A stretch of 64,000 bases of DNA, from assembly GCA_002298785.1 (NCBI GenBank), contig DBMR01000071.1, positions 107,324 through 171,323 of the forward strand, written 5' to 3'. The notes beneath the pieces are model-generated. The model searched no databases and was not told the DNA's origin. It worked only from the letters and a program-made list of their open reading frames with translations. Each line of letters opens with the position of its first letter. Position 1 is the stretch's first letter. The position numbers and the translations under genes were made by a program. Of the stretch, positions 1 through 9,129 are shown piece after piece. The stretch is from Verrucomicrobia subdivision 3 bacterium UBA693. GTDB lineage: Bacteria > Verrucomicrobiota > Verrucomicrobiia > Limisphaerales > UBA8199.

Positions 1-107
1 TCACCACTGGATCGATAGCGATAAGTTGCAGCCGTCGCCGGATCCGCCACCATGACGCCCAGCAGGGCACCAGCCAGTACCGTGTTTTTGAGGATTTCTC
101 TGTTCAT
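1..107 (-). CDS. Exported protein, N-terminal fragment (runs off the window)
   Basis: An ATG at 107 opens a reading frame that continues off the left edge; 35 codons are visible. The peptide begins MNREILKNTVLAGALLG and continues to a VADPATAA stretch, which reads as a signal peptide with a cleavage site near residue 27. It lies downstream of, and on the same strand as, the GH127 gene, separated by about 270 bases. No clear ribosome binding site is seen. The mature protein lies outside the window, so no function is assigned. Confidence 0.6.
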   Translation of the reverse strand, partial: MNREILKNTVLAGALLGVMVADPATAATYRYRSSG

Positions 108-375
108 TTTGCTTTTGGTTGTGCCCTCGGTTCCGAGTTCGCACAGCGAACCCTTCGACCACCAGGCGGTTGAACACGGCACGAGTAATATGCTACTCGG
201 AATACCGTTGCTACTCCCCTAAAGCGGGGATACGGGTGAAGACCTCCAGAATGGCATTTTGCGCCCTAAGTCGCTCCATTTGTGGAACTATCTGGCTTTG
301 GACCTCGCGGGAGTAGAATCCACCGAGGCCACCCCGGCAACGCGCCATTGAGGGTCCTCCGTGATTTGTCCCGCA
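108..375. other. Intergenic region between GH127 and the partial exported gene
   Basis: No coding frame here looks like a protein. The only structure I see is a weak inverted repeat (GAGTA...TACTC) near 182-197. A promoter for the gene at 107 would lie here, but no convincing -35/-10 pair was found. Confidence 0.4.
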
Positions 376-2775
376 TTATTCGCTGAAGGCTTGCAGCTCC
401 GCGCAAGAGGCGAATGCCTGTTGCGGACTGTCGCCGCACGCGGGCTTTCCGATCACGCGTACGCCCCACACTTCAAGAGCTTGTGGCAAGGTGCCGATCA
501 CCGACTCGCCGCCCTCCATTTCCTCTGAGTTTCGAGCGGTCGTCGCCGGATAATCTTTGAATTCCGCCACGGTCTCCCACTCACCGCCCCGGGTTCGCTG
601 CACCTGGACGCGCGGCTTGCCGGCAGTGGCGTCGAACCAACCTCCGTCGTGAAACGTTTTCCCGTGCGCATACACCACTCGCTTCACCCGTGCCGGCGCC
701 TCCAACTGAACGGCGAACCAATCCGCTTCCGCGGCCTTCCCATCCCGCGTGCTTACCGCGGTTTCGAAGTCTTCATCGAGAATCGAGCCGCCCAAGTCTC
801 CGGGTCGGGACCGGCTTTCCGTCCCCTCCAGCAACACATTGCCGGCGTAGAGATTTTTGGGTAGGGGCAGCCAGACTTTATATCGACTGCCAGTCCCACC
901 TGCATCGGCAAAAGGCACCAACCGGATGCTGAGAGTTGTCCCTAGCGGAATGGAAGGCAAGGGACGGCGGGTGACAGCCTTCATCCGAAAAACCCTCGCC
1001 TCAGACCAGGTCTTCACGACCGCGGGGGCAGGTTCCGAAGTGAGCTTCAGCAGCGAGAGTTCCGACCCCGCGGCGGCGACCGCGTTTAACGGCACGGTGG
1101 ACACGGCCTTGGTCAGTGACCGACTCGGCTTCTCCAACAACGCCTCATCAGCAGCCAGCACCAGCGGGCCAAATCGCACCGCCACCTTTCCTTGGTTGCC
1201 GTGTTCGCCAATAACAAGCTGTGGCTCCAGTTTCAGCTTTAGCACAATCTTGTCTCCCTGCTTCCATAGGCGCCGGATCGACTGGTATCCCTCTCGGTTT
1301 GGCATCCCGCTGAACCGTTTGCCGTTCACCACCACCTCCGCGCTGCGGCACCAGCCGGGGATGCGGAGTTTCACCGCAAATTCCTTGGCCACTGCCGGCT
1401 TAACCGTCATTCGTATCTGGCCGTTGCCCGGATATTTGGTCTCGGTGACCAGTTCGACCGGAGTCTGATCGCGAAGGGTAAGCGCGGCCTTGCCCGCATC
1501 GTAAAGATTGACTACCACGCCGTCCCAATCGGTGGTCACGGTGAAGGTCGGGATCAGCGCGACGCCGCGCGGGCCGCTGGACAGGCAGCATTGACCGTCC
1601 AGGTTCGAGGTGTAGGGCTTCCGTCCCTCCATCTGCACGTAATAACCCCAGGCCGACCCGTCACATTTCTGGGCGCCAAACAATTGGTTCAGGATGACCT
1701 GCTCGAGTTGGTCGGCGAATCGCGCCTCGCCAGTCAATCGCAAGAGCTGCGAGTTAAACTGGATCCAGGTGACCGTCACGCAGGTCTCCCCCACATTGTT
1801 CACGTTCGGCAAATCGTAATCGTCATGGAAAATCTCCCAGTAACTGGCCGCGCCTGTCAGGTAAAGGCGGTGATCCACGATATCCTGCCAGGCGTTTAAA
1901 CAAGCCTTCAGTAACTTTTCATCGCCCACCGTCCGGTAGAATTCCAGCGCGCCGTTCAGGCAGGAGAGCATCTCATAGGACTTGGCGTTTCCGATCCTAT
2001 CCACTCGCCCGGTGGTGACCAGCGTCGAGATTATCTTTGGTCCGTTCGGCTGCTCCCAGGCCCGCACGATATACCTGCAGAAATCGAGGTAACGCTGTTC
2101 ACCGGTCAACCGGTACAGCAAGGCCATGGGCTCGAGCACACTCGTCGGCGCCATACCCACTTGCGGACCGGCTTTGATGATGTCGCGCTTTCCGGGTTGA
2201 TCACCGAAAATGTTGCACAGCAGGTCCGCCATCCGGCGACAGGCTGTCAGCGGCTCGGTATTGCCGGTGTAACGAACATAGGTCAGCAGCCCAATCAAAT
2301 TGTATTTATGCGCCCACACGTCCCACGACCTCCACCGGTTGTTCTCCACGTAAGTGCCGAGGTAACCGTCCGCAAGCTGGCATTTGACCAACTCGGCGGC
2401 CACGTAATCCAATTTTGCCCGCAAAACTGGATCACCCGTCCACACCCAGGCAAGGGTTGCGGCGTGTAGCCACTTGCCGATGTGCTCGCCGTCCCACGAC
2501 TGGCGACCGGGCCGGTGTCGATAGCCCTCCAGCAACCGGTCGGCATCCAGTTTCACCAAACGGTTGGCCTCATTGACCTTGAGCCGCTGTCCCATCCAAC
2601 CGGACAACTGCACCCGGTCGGGCACCTGCACATCCTGCCGGTCTGCAATCGCCGGCGCCACCTGCTCCCCGACCGGAACCAGCGGCGCTGCCACGGCGCT
2701 GGCCCACGACAGGAAGGCTGCCGCCAGCATCCACAAGCAACCTACGATTTTCACGTCAGCAAGTCTTCGGTTCAT
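376..2775 (-). CDS. GH127 family beta-L-arabinofuranosidase-like protein (DUF1680)
   Basis: This 799-residue protein has an N-terminal signal peptide (hydrophobic stretch about residues 9-30, ending ASAVAAP). An (alpha/alpha)6-barrel region of the DUF1680/GH127 type covers roughly residues 50-550, followed by beta-sandwich domains. The family's zinc/catalytic residues are present: GETC (E330, C332) and QCC (C396, C397), matching the E-x-C and C-C sites of characterised GH127 arabinofuranosidases. The likely role is extracytoplasmic removal of L-arabinofuranose or related sugars from plant glycans; the exact substrate is not deducible. It follows the sirtuin gene by 60 bases and may share its transcript with the beta-helix protein. 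Confidence 0.88.
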   Translation of the reverse strand: MNRRLADVKIVGCLWMLAAAFLSWASAVAAPLVPVGEQVAPAIADRQDVQVPDRVQLSGWMGQRLKVNEANRLVKLDADRLLEGYRHRPGRQSWDGEHIGKWLHAATLAWVWTGDPVLRAKLDYVAAELVKCQLADGYLGTYVENNRWRSWDVWAHKYNLIGLLTYVRYTGNTEPLTACRRMADLLCNIFGDQPGKRDIIKAGPQVGMAPTSVLEPMALLYRLTGEQRYLDFCRYIVRAWEQPNGPKIISTLVTTGRVDRIGNAKSYEMLSCLNGALEFYRTVGDEKLLKACLNAWQDIVDHRLYLTGAASYWEIFHDDYDLPNVNNVGETCVTVTWIQFNSQLLRLTGEARFADQLEQVILNQLFGAQKCDGSAWGYYVQMEGRKPYTSNLDGQCCLSSGPRGVALIPTFTVTTDWDGVVVNLYDAGKAALTLRDQTPVELVTETKYPGNGQIRMTVKPAVAKEFAVKLRIPGWCRSAEVVVNGKRFSGMPNREGYQSIRRLWKQGDKIVLKLKLEPQLVIGEHGNQGKVAVRFGPLVLAADEALLEKPSRSLTKAVSTVPLNAVAAAGSELSLLKLTSEPAPAVVKTWSEARVFRMKAVTRRPLPSIPLGTTLSIRLVPFADAGGTGSRYKVWLPLPKNLYAGNVLLEGTESRSRPGDLGGSILDEDFETAVSTRDGKAAEADWFAVQLEAPARVKRVVYAHGKTFHDGGWFDATAGKPRVQVQRTRGGEWETVAEFKDYPATTARNSEEMEGGESVIGTLPQALEVWGVRVIGKPACGDSPQQAFASCAELQAFSE

Positions 2776-2835
2776 AACAGGTGTTGCTGTCCAGACTAGA
2801 GTACATCTTCCTGGGGAAAAACCGATTTCTGCTGG

Positions 2836-3594
2836 TTACCCGGTCACGCTTGCCAGAATATTCTGCAGGCTCACCCCGGCGGGAGCAGCGATGCGATACC
2901 TCACCATGTCTGAAATGAACGTCTCCTCCGGGTTGATTTCGACCGTCGGAATCCCGCGCTGAATGGCCAGGACCACCGGCGAGGTGACGTATGAGAAAAT
3001 GCTGGTAGTGCCCACCGAGAAGATTACGTCGAGCTCGGAATTCTGCACCCGGTCCAGTTCTTCAAGTGCGTTTTCCGGAAGCATCTCTTCATAAAGCAAC
3101 GCATCCGGCCGTAGGATTCCACGGCACCGCGGGCAAAGCGGTAATTCCGGCAGGCCTTCAAAGGTCTGATGGTAGACCCGGTAGTCGCACTTGGTACAAA
3201 TAATCCACCGCAAGTTGCCGTGCAGTTCGATGACGCCTCTCGATCCGGCGCTTTGATGCAGCCCATCAATATTCTGTGTCGCCACACAGACCTCCCGGCC
3301 TGAATCCTGCAGAATGGACATCGCTCGATGGGCGGGATTGGGTTCCTTTCCCCGGATGCTCGACTCCAGACGAAAGAAGTATTTCCACGCCAGCTCGGGC
3401 TCTCGCCGGAACGTGGAATTGGACAGCACTTCCTCAAACGGAATGCCCTCTTCGGTCAAGCCGTTGGGAAACACGCCCGTGGCACCTCGGAAAGTCGGCA
3501 CGCCGGACTCCGCCGAGACTCCCGCCCCCGTAATAAAGAGCAGGCGCCGGGCGTGTTTCAAAATCGCAGCTATTTCGTCTAATTCGCTTTGCAT
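2836..3594 (-). CDS. Sir2 family NAD-dependent protein deacylase
   Basis: This 252-residue cytosolic sirtuin carries the complete Sir2 signature. It has the NAD-binding GAGVSAESGVPTFR (about residues 23-36), TQNIDGLH (about 106-113), a catalytic His125 in the HGN motif, and a Cys4 zinc site (C133, C136, C154, C157). The Y-x-x-R pair typical of desuccinylases is not seen, so plain deacetylation is more likely. The frame is open upstream of 3594, but the ATG at 3594 is preferred: it overlaps the stop of the preceding gene (TAATG) and family homology begins there. Its position between two exported carbohydrate-related genes is unusual for a sirtuin. Confidence 0.93.
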   Translation of the reverse strand: MQSELDEIAAILKHARRLLFITGAGVSAESGVPTFRGATGVFPNGLTEEGIPFEEVLSNSTFRREPELAWKYFFRLESSIRGKEPNPAHRAMSILQDSGREVCVATQNIDGLHQSAGSRGVIELHGNLRWIICTKCDYRVYHQTFEGLPELPLCPRCRGILRPDALLYEEMLPENALEELDRVQNSELDVIFSVGTTSIFSYVTSPVVLAIQRGIPTVEINPEETFISDMVRYRIAAPAGVSLQNILASVTG

Positions 3595-5600
3595 TAATTC
3601 TGCACTTCGCTGCATGTCGGCGCCAAATCGACTTTCACCTTGCCCCCGTTTTCCGTCTGGTTGCCAGTGATGGTTAGTCCTTTCACGTGATGCGCGGAGA
3701 TGCCTGCCCCTTCCTTGAAAACGTTGTCCTGGATGCGGATGTTCTCGTGCACCGGTTCGCTCGCACTCCCCGAGTGGCTCTGTGGATTGATGGAAATCCC
3801 GCAACCGACAAACGTATTCCCGCGAATGATCATGTCGCGGATCGGGCCCGACTCGAACCAGCCTTCCGCGTCGTCCTCGACCAGTATCCCCGCCATGGCA
3901 CAACGGTTGAAGGTGTTGCCTTCCACCCGGACTTTGCCGCGGGTGGTGATCAGGAAACCACGACAGGAATCCATGGTCACGTAGCAGTTCCTCACGGTGA
4001 AATTCGGATACCAGGTCAGGTTGTCGATGGCATCGTTGGGATTGAAGGCCGGGACCGGACCGTCCAGGGTCAGCAACCAATCCTTGCCGGTGGCATCTTC
4101 CGGCCAGGGGACAATCGCCGTCACCTGGAGCCGGGGATTGCCGGGCAGCTCACGCAGCGTGTCGTGTCGGATCACGGCCACTTCGTCGCCGGGTGCGAAC
4201 GGCGCAAATCCGTACGTCTGGCTTTGCATGAAACGCACCCGCAACTGCCGTTCGGCCGTTCGGCTGATGATTCGCAAATGAGTGCCGTGCACATTGATCG
4301 GGTCATCCTGAAAACCGGAGAACCGGCAGGAATCGACGAGAATCTCCCCTTTGCAGCCCGAGAAATGAAAACCATCTGCCCATGCCGGACACGTGCGAAT
4401 CGTCTCCGCCGGCGGCACCACGTTCACCCGCTGAAACGTGACGTTTTCGGAAAACTGGCTCACGATCCCCATGTTAACCAGCGCATGAAACTCGCAGTCA
4501 CGGAACACGAGGTTCCGGCTGCGAGCGTTGAGGCCCGCCGCCGAATCGCGCCGCACCTTTCTAAATTGAAATTGCCGACCCGCGACCAGCCCCATATTGC
4601 CTTTGGCATAGCTGAGCCGGGCGCGGCCGCCTCCCAGCGACTCAGCCCGGGCGCCGGCGAACGGATCCCATTGACCCATGCGCCAGCATTTGCCCGTTTG
4701 CGGTTCCGCCTGCTGGGCCATCACCCAACCGCTCCCGAGGTCACCGGTCCAAGCGAACCGCCCGTCCTGAATCTCGTAGGTCGAGCCTTCGGCGACCTGG
4801 ACCACGGCGGAATTCGTTCCCACCTCCACCACTCGGAATTCCGAGACCGTCGGTCGCTTCAAGTCGAATGCCAGGTCCGAGTAAAGGATGTCGTCGGCAT
4901 GCTGGTTGATCATCCCGATCATGCGCTCCAGCAATAGCAACGTCCGGCCCCGACCCCGGGCGCCACTTCCTATAATTTGCAAGTGCCGGGAATTCTCGAC
5001 CAGGATCGCGACCGGTTTCGGCACCTCGGGCGCGTCGCACGAATTGGACATATACCAGGGCCGACGCACCGCGCGATTTGTCCGAAATTCATGGACGCCC
5101 GGCCGGAACTGGATAACCACCCGCTTTTCCGCCGTTCCTTCTGCCGTAGGCTTTAACGTCCCCTCGTGGACTCCTGGAGAAATAATGACTTTGTCGCCGG
5201 GAGCGAGTTTCAGGGCGTTAACCCTGGCGAAAGATTTCCAGGCCCGGTCTGCTTTCCTGCCGTCACTGGTATCCCGCCCCGACTTTGGATCAACGTAATA
5301 AGTGGTGTTGCCTGGCGATGCCACCAACTGCCCCGCCGAAGGATAGAGTTCCACCGGTTCATCGCCGATCTTTCCGCCAGCCGCCGCAGCGATGCCATTG
5401 GCGCTGAACAACGGTATTGCCGCCCCTGCCGTTCGTGGGAGCCCGCCTTTCATGGTGTCCGCGCCGTAAGCCGCTGCTCCGGCCAGGGTTACCGCGGCGA
5501 AGCCAGACAAAAAGTTCTGCAGGATAGTGTTTCCCGCGCTGGAGATGAATTTGGCAGCTTTAATGCCCGGAATCGTATCTCTCGGACCAGGCGGGGTCAA
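3594..5600 (-). CDS. Exported right-handed parallel beta-helix protein (DUF1565-like)
   Basis: This 668-residue protein has a hydrophobic N-terminal segment (about residues 25-47, ending AAAYGA) that fits an export signal. A DUF1565-like start of a beta-helix follows (TTYYVDPKSGRDTSDG, about residues 98-113), then parallel beta-helix repeats to the end (for example VRVEGNTFNRCAMAGILVED). Such folds are typical of pectate-lyase-like polysaccharide lyases and glycosidases, but no catalytic residues could be assigned. The only start long enough to keep the signal is a TTG at 5600 without a visible ribosome binding site, so the start is uncertain. Its stop overlaps the sirtuin start, implying translational coupling. 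Confidence 0.75.
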   Translation of the reverse strand: MTPPGPRDTIPGIKAAKFISSAGNTILQNFLSGFAAVTLAGAAAYGADTMKGGLPRTAGAAIPLFSANGIAAAAGGKIGDEPVELYPSAGQLVASPGNTTYYVDPKSGRDTSDGRKADRAWKSFARVNALKLAPGDKVIISPGVHEGTLKPTAEGTAEKRVVIQFRPGVHEFRTNRAVRRPWYMSNSCDAPEVPKPVAILVENSRHLQIIGSGARGRGRTLLLLERMIGMINQHADDILYSDLAFDLKRPTVSEFRVVEVGTNSAVVQVAEGSTYEIQDGRFAWTGDLGSGWVMAQQAEPQTGKCWRMGQWDPFAGARAESLGGGRARLSYAKGNMGLVAGRQFQFRKVRRDSAAGLNARSRNLVFRDCEFHALVNMGIVSQFSENVTFQRVNVVPPAETIRTCPAWADGFHFSGCKGEILVDSCRFSGFQDDPINVHGTHLRIISRTAERQLRVRFMQSQTYGFAPFAPGDEVAVIRHDTLRELPGNPRLQVTAIVPWPEDATGKDWLLTLDGPVPAFNPNDAIDNLTWYPNFTVRNCYVTMDSCRGFLITTRGKVRVEGNTFNRCAMAGILVEDDAEGWFESGPIRDMIIRGNTFVGCGISINPQSHSGSASEPVHENIRIQDNVFKEGAGISAHHVKGLTITGNQTENGGKVKVDLAPTCSEVQN

Positions 5601-5650
5601 TGTCCGCTGGGAACCCGATTGTCCAGGGCGGTACGCAACACAAGCGCCCC

Positions 5651-5725
5651 GAGAGAGATGAGCGCGAGCGAGCCCTTATCCCCTGCCCCCAGTCCCCACT
5701 CTCGTCCCGCGCTCAAATCTCTCTC
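5651..5725. repeat. Imperfect inverted repeat
   Basis: GAGAGAGAT at 5651-5659 is exactly complementary to ATCTCTCTC at 5717-5725. Pairing continues inwards through GAGCGCG with a two-base insertion. The arms could form a 16-pair hairpin around a C-rich loop. It resembles dispersed intergenic palindromes more than a terminator, because no T-tract follows. Confidence 0.5.
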
Positions 5726-6002
5726 CGGCGCCATTACTCCCCTTCCCCTGCACACCCTTTACCCGTGCGTCCGCCCCTACAGGTGGCCAGCGGTCCCGCA
5801 CCTCCTTCTACAGTGTATAAACGCTAAAATTTCCCAAATCTTACAAAAATTCTGCAAAAACTTTCACGAAGTCGCAGAATAGCCTCAACCACGGTCATGT
5901 CTCCCACAATTCCCTTTCCTCCGACAAGATCTCAGTCGTGGTGAAACACCTCCCCCCTACCAACAACCGCACACAAGGTGGGCGATCACCGGCACAATGC
6001 GC

Positions 6003-6031
6003 TTGGTGATTGTTTCGTCCCGGCTTATAAG
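6003..6031 (+). promoter_or_regulatory. Possible sigma70-type promoter for the concanavalin-like gene
   Basis: TTGGTG (6003-6008) and TATAAG (6026-6031) are separated by 17 bases. The -10 matches consensus at five of six positions and the -35 at four. Transcription would start only about five to seven bases before the ATG at 6043, giving a nearly leaderless mRNA, which agrees with the lack of a ribosome binding site there. Confidence 0.3.
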
Positions 6032-6042
6032 ATTCTCCCGTA

Positions 6043-6975
6043 ATGAAGCCATGGTTGATCTTTCTTCTTGTGGCCGGCGCCGCGGCATGCCCGGGTTTGG
6101 CCAGTGCCGCTGTTGATGTCAAAAGCAACCTGGTGGCAGTCAGCACGCTGCCCGCCGGCAATGGCCTGGCGGCCAAATATCCGGAGGACAGCGGGGTGCG
6201 GGCCGATGCGTCCGTCATTTTTGCGGATGATTTTGAATCGGGCAGCCTGGGCGCAGGATGGGATGAAACCGGCAATAAGCAGGGGAAAGTGCTGACGTTT
6301 GCGGTCCCGGAAGCGGGGGCGGGCCTGGGCAAAAGATGCCTCCGGGTGGAGGCGCACCTGGGCCAGGACACCGGGGGAGGTCTGACGAAGTGGTTCGATC
6401 CGGCCGAAACCGTTTTCATTCGGTTTTACACGCGCTTCGATGCGGACTGCGATTACGTCCACCATTTTGTGACGTTGCGGGCAAACAAAGGCCGACAGGG
6501 CGCCGACAAGTGGAGCGGTTTCGGCGGGGCGGGATTAAAGCCCAACGGCGACGAGCGGTTCTCGACGGCCATCGAGCCCTGGGGCAACTGGGGCCGGTGG
6601 ACCGCGCCCGGACGCTGGAACTTCTACAGTTACTGGCACGAGATGGAAATTTCCAAAGATGGCAAGTATTGGGGAAACTCGTTCGGCGTGCCCGATGCGC
6701 CCGTGATCGCTCGCGACCGATGGATTTGTGTCGAGTTCATGCTGAAACGCAACACGCCGGGTCAACCGGATGGCGAGCAGGCGTTCTGGATCGACGGCAA
6801 ACTGCAAGGTCACTGGAAGGGACTTAACTGGCGCAAAACCGAAACCCTCAAGGCCAACGCGCTGACGTTGGAAAGTTATATCACCGACACCTGGACGAAG
6901 CATCCGGTGAATGTGGTGTACTTCGACAATGTGATTATCGCGCGGCAATACATCGGGCCGGTGGGGAAAAGGTGA
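6043..6975 (+). CDS. Exported concanavalin-like (polysaccharide-lyase-like) protein
   Basis: This 310-residue protein has a clear signal peptide (MKPWLIFLLVAGAAACPGLASA, cleavage near residue 22). The mature part starts with a 'FADDFESGSLGAGWDE' segment typical of jelly-roll carbohydrate-binding or lyase domains. It then has aromatic-rich beta-strands and ends with NVVYFDNVIIARQYIG, the closing strand pattern of concanavalin-A-like lectin/glucanase folds. It probably binds or cleaves polysaccharides outside the cytoplasm. No catalytic residue can be named and no specific CAZy family is certain. It converges on the SGNH gene on the other strand. Confidence 0.65.
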   Translation: MKPWLIFLLVAGAAACPGLASAAVDVKSNLVAVSTLPAGNGLAAKYPEDSGVRADASVIFADDFESGSLGAGWDETGNKQGKVLTFAVPEAGAGLGKRCLRVEAHLGQDTGGGLTKWFDPAETVFIRFYTRFDADCDYVHHFVTLRANKGRQGADKWSGFGGAGLKPNGDERFSTAIEPWGNWGRWTAPGRWNFYSYWHEMEISKDGKYWGNSFGVPDAPVIARDRWICVEFMLKRNTPGQPDGEQAFWIDGKLQGHWKGLNWRKTETLKANALTLESYITDTWTKHPVNVVYFDNVIIARQYIGPVGKR

Positions 6976-6990
6976 CGAACCCGCCTGGCG

Positions 6991-7005
6991 CCGTGGCCGC
7001 CACGG
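6991..7005. terminator. Hairpin between convergent genes
   Basis: CCGTGG (6991-6996) pairs with CCACGG (7000-7005) around a three-base loop, and outer GGCG/CGCC bases can extend the stem with a bulge. It fills the 30-base gap between convergent genes. TTT follows on the plus strand after 7012, so weak termination of the rightward gene is plausible. Confidence 0.35.
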
Positions 7006-7830
7006 TCAGCGCCTTTCAGTCACGGGCCCGGCGGTGGGATCGCCCGTCGGAGGCGGAGCGTGATCGGTTTTCGCCGGAGGACCAAGCAGTTCAGTGAACA
7101 GCGGCTTAAGCGCGTCCGCCCAGAGCTGGTACGCTTTGAGTGTCGGATGTAGCTGGTCGGCATTCAGCATCCCCGGAAGCATTCTGCCATCCCGGTCGGC
7201 CAACTTGTCCGTCAGGTCGAGGAAGCGGACTTTCCGGCCATCGGCCATCTGGGCCAGGTGGCGATTGATCTCCCGGATCGTTGGGATCACCGCCGGATGG
7301 TCATTTCGTGGAAAGATCGCGGTGAGAATCACAGTGGCGTTTGAGGCTTTGGCCTGGCATACGTCCAGCAGTGCCCGGAGTCCCCGGGTGATGTCTTCGA
7401 CTTTTTCCGCCCCACCCGGCTCCGAGCCGACGTTGTTAATGCCGGCAAGCACCACGATCACCTTGGGATTGACCCCGTCGAGTTCGCCATTTTGGAGGCG
7501 CCAAAGGATATTCTCGATCCGATCCGCCCCCCACCCGAAGTTGGCTGCGTTCCAGCCGAAAAAGTTCGTCTTCCAGTTCTCGAGCAATGGCCGGTATTGC
7601 GGGTCAGTGGCACCCCAGCGGCGAGTGATGGAGTCACCCACGAAGAAAACGTCGATGCCGCCGCGCCGGGCTTTTTGGACCAACTCCAGATGCGCGCGCA
7701 GCGAATTGGTATCGCCGCGCGGCAGCGGGAAGCTGGCCGATCCAGGCCTGCCGCCCGACACCAATTCCTGCGCCGCGTCAGCGATGAGGGTCGCGGCGAA
7801 CACCATTCCGAGGAGGAGTCGCGGATTCAT
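7006..7830 (-). CDS. SGNH/GDSL hydrolase, acetylhydrolase type
   Basis: This 274-residue exported esterase starts at the ATG at 7830, which begins a good signal peptide (MNPRLLLGMVFAATLIADAA); the open frame extends further upstream without one. The SGNH blocks are visible: GDS with nucleophile Ser67, a Gly/Asn block (AGINN, residues 129-133) and the DxxH pair (D225, H228). The GWGADRIENILWRLQNGELD block is typical of PAF-acetylhydrolase-like esterases. It probably deacetylates extracellular sugars. A related enzyme lies at 18272-19054. Confidence 0.85.
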   Translation of the reverse strand: MNPRLLLGMVFAATLIADAAQELVSGGRPGSASFPLPRGDTNSLRAHLELVQKARRGGIDVFFVGDSITRRWGATDPQYRPLLENWKTNFFGWNAANFGWGADRIENILWRLQNGELDGVNPKVIVVLAGINNVGSEPGGAEKVEDITRGLRALLDVCQAKASNATVILTAIFPRNDHPAVIPTIREINRHLAQMADGRKVRFLDLTDKLADRDGRMLPGMLNADQLHPTLKAYQLWADALKPLFTELLGPPAKTDHAPPPTGDPTAGPVTERR

Positions 7831-7962
7831 GTCGATGGCCGCAGTATTCACCGACCCGGCCCCAGGTTTCAAGGGTTCGTTCAGACCGGCGCGCGCCAGT
7901 CCGTTTGCCATTCCTGAAAAGAGATTTTGAATCCCGCAGCAACCTCGGCTATACGCTTACCC

Positions 7963-9111
7963 ATGGATACCTCCGCTCCGGCCCGGAAAACGCTCGGCTT
8001 ATCAGGACTGCTTTGCGCCTGGCTATTGCTCGCGGCTGCAACCGCAATGGCGGGTATCGTGGCACCGCTGACCAACGCGGCCCATGGCACCCTCACCCCC
8101 GCGCAGGCAACCGACTTCGCCCAGCTCGCCCTCAACGGGATGGATCGCGAGTTTCCACACAAACCCGGGGTCTTGTTCAACTCGGTGGACGAAGTGCAAC
8201 GCCCACAAGTGTTGCATCCGGTTTTCTTTGGCTCTTACGACTGGCATTCTTCGGTGCACGGTCACTGGCTCCTGGTGCGACTGTTGCGCCGGCAACCCGA
8301 CCTTCCCCTGGCCGGTGAAATACGCCGCCGGCTCGAACCTCATTTCCTGCGGACCAACCTCGCGGCCGAAGCCGCCATGTTCGACCGCGCGGGTAACAAA
8401 TCGTTTGAACGGATGTATGGCTGGGCCTGGGGCCTGCGCCTGGCCGCCGAATTGCGCGCCTTCGACGACCCGGACGCCCGGCGCTGGGCGGAGAACTTCG
8501 CGCCTCTCGAACAAAAGCTGGTCGCGCTGGTAAAGGACTATCTACCCAAACTCACGTATCCCGTCCGCACCGGCGTGCATCCAGATACAGGATTTGCGCT
8601 GGCCCAGATACTCGATTACGCCCGCTGCGTGGGGGATGCGCAACTCGAAACGCTGGTCAAACGCCGCGCCATGGCGTTCTACGGCACCGACCGTGATTAC
8701 CCGCTAGCCTATGAACCGTCCGGGGAGGATTTCTTCTCCAGCGGCTTGAACGAAGCTGACCTGATGCGCAGAGTGCTGCCGCGGAAGGATTTTGCCCGGT
8801 GGTTAAAGGCCTTCTGGCCCTCGTTGCGACGCGGCGACACCGGGGCGTGGGGAAACCCGGCGGAAGTAAGCGATCTTTCCGACCCCAAAATCGTGCACCT
8901 GGTGGGGCTGAACCTGAGTCGGGCCTGGACCCTGCAAGGGATCGCCTCCGCTCTGCCGCCGCAGGATGCCCGCCGTCGAGAACTCACCAAAGCAGCGGCC
9001 GCTCACGCTGCGGCAGGGTTGAAATACGTGTTCAGCGGACATTACGAAGGCGAACATTGGCTGGGCACCTTCGCCGTCTATTACCTGACGGGCTCGGGGC
9101 TGGACCATTAA
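7963..9111 (+). CDS. Exported DUF2891 family protein
   Basis: The protein matches the DUF2891 pattern: a helical-barrel-like protein of about 350 residues with a conserved HPVFFGSYDWHSSVHGHW block near the start and YGWAWGLRLAAEL further on. The ATG at 7963 is chosen because a signal sequence follows (ARKTLGLSGLLCAWLLLAAATAMA); a TTG at 7927 would add twelve residues in front of it. The biochemical role of the family is unknown; the fold resembles glycan-processing alpha-helical barrels. It lies divergent from the SGNH gene with 132 bases between starts. Confidence 0.8.
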   Translation: MDTSAPARKTLGLSGLLCAWLLLAAATAMAGIVAPLTNAAHGTLTPAQATDFAQLALNGMDREFPHKPGVLFNSVDEVQRPQVLHPVFFGSYDWHSSVHGHWLLVRLLRRQPDLPLAGEIRRRLEPHFLRTNLAAEAAMFDRAGNKSFERMYGWAWGLRLAAELRAFDDPDARRWAENFAPLEQKLVALVKDYLPKLTYPVRTGVHPDTGFALAQILDYARCVGDAQLETLVKRRAMAFYGTDRDYPLAYEPSGEDFFSSGLNEADLMRRVLPRKDFARWLKAFWPSLRRGDTGAWGNPAEVSDLSDPKIVHLVGLNLSRAWTLQGIASALPPQDARRRELTKAAAAHAAAGLKYVFSGHYEGEHWLGTFAVYYLTGSGLDH

Positions 9112-9129
9112 GTCGGCGCCATGCGCGGT

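Larger units (their letters stand above)
5601..6042. other. Divergent intergenic region with inverted repeats
   Basis: No gene is seen in these 442 bases. They separate a leftward gene (start 5600) from a rightward one (start 6043), so promoters for both should lie here. The region has a GC-rich half with a long imperfect inverted repeat (5651-5725) and an AT-rich half (about 5815-5870). In the AT-rich half ATTCTGC at 5849-5855 pairs with GCAGAAT at 5874-5880, a possible operator or hairpin. Confidence 0.5.

Noticed and set aside
3595..4080. Upstream extension of the sirtuin frame to 4080
   Set aside because: The extra 162 residues overlap the beta-helix coding sequence, are arginine-rich without homology, and the ATG at 3594 fits both the family start and gene overlap.
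3687..4937. 416-codon plus-strand frame opposite the beta-helix gene
   Set aside because: Histidine/proline/arginine-rich antisense translation; the beta-helix frame is continuous and signal-peptide-bearing.
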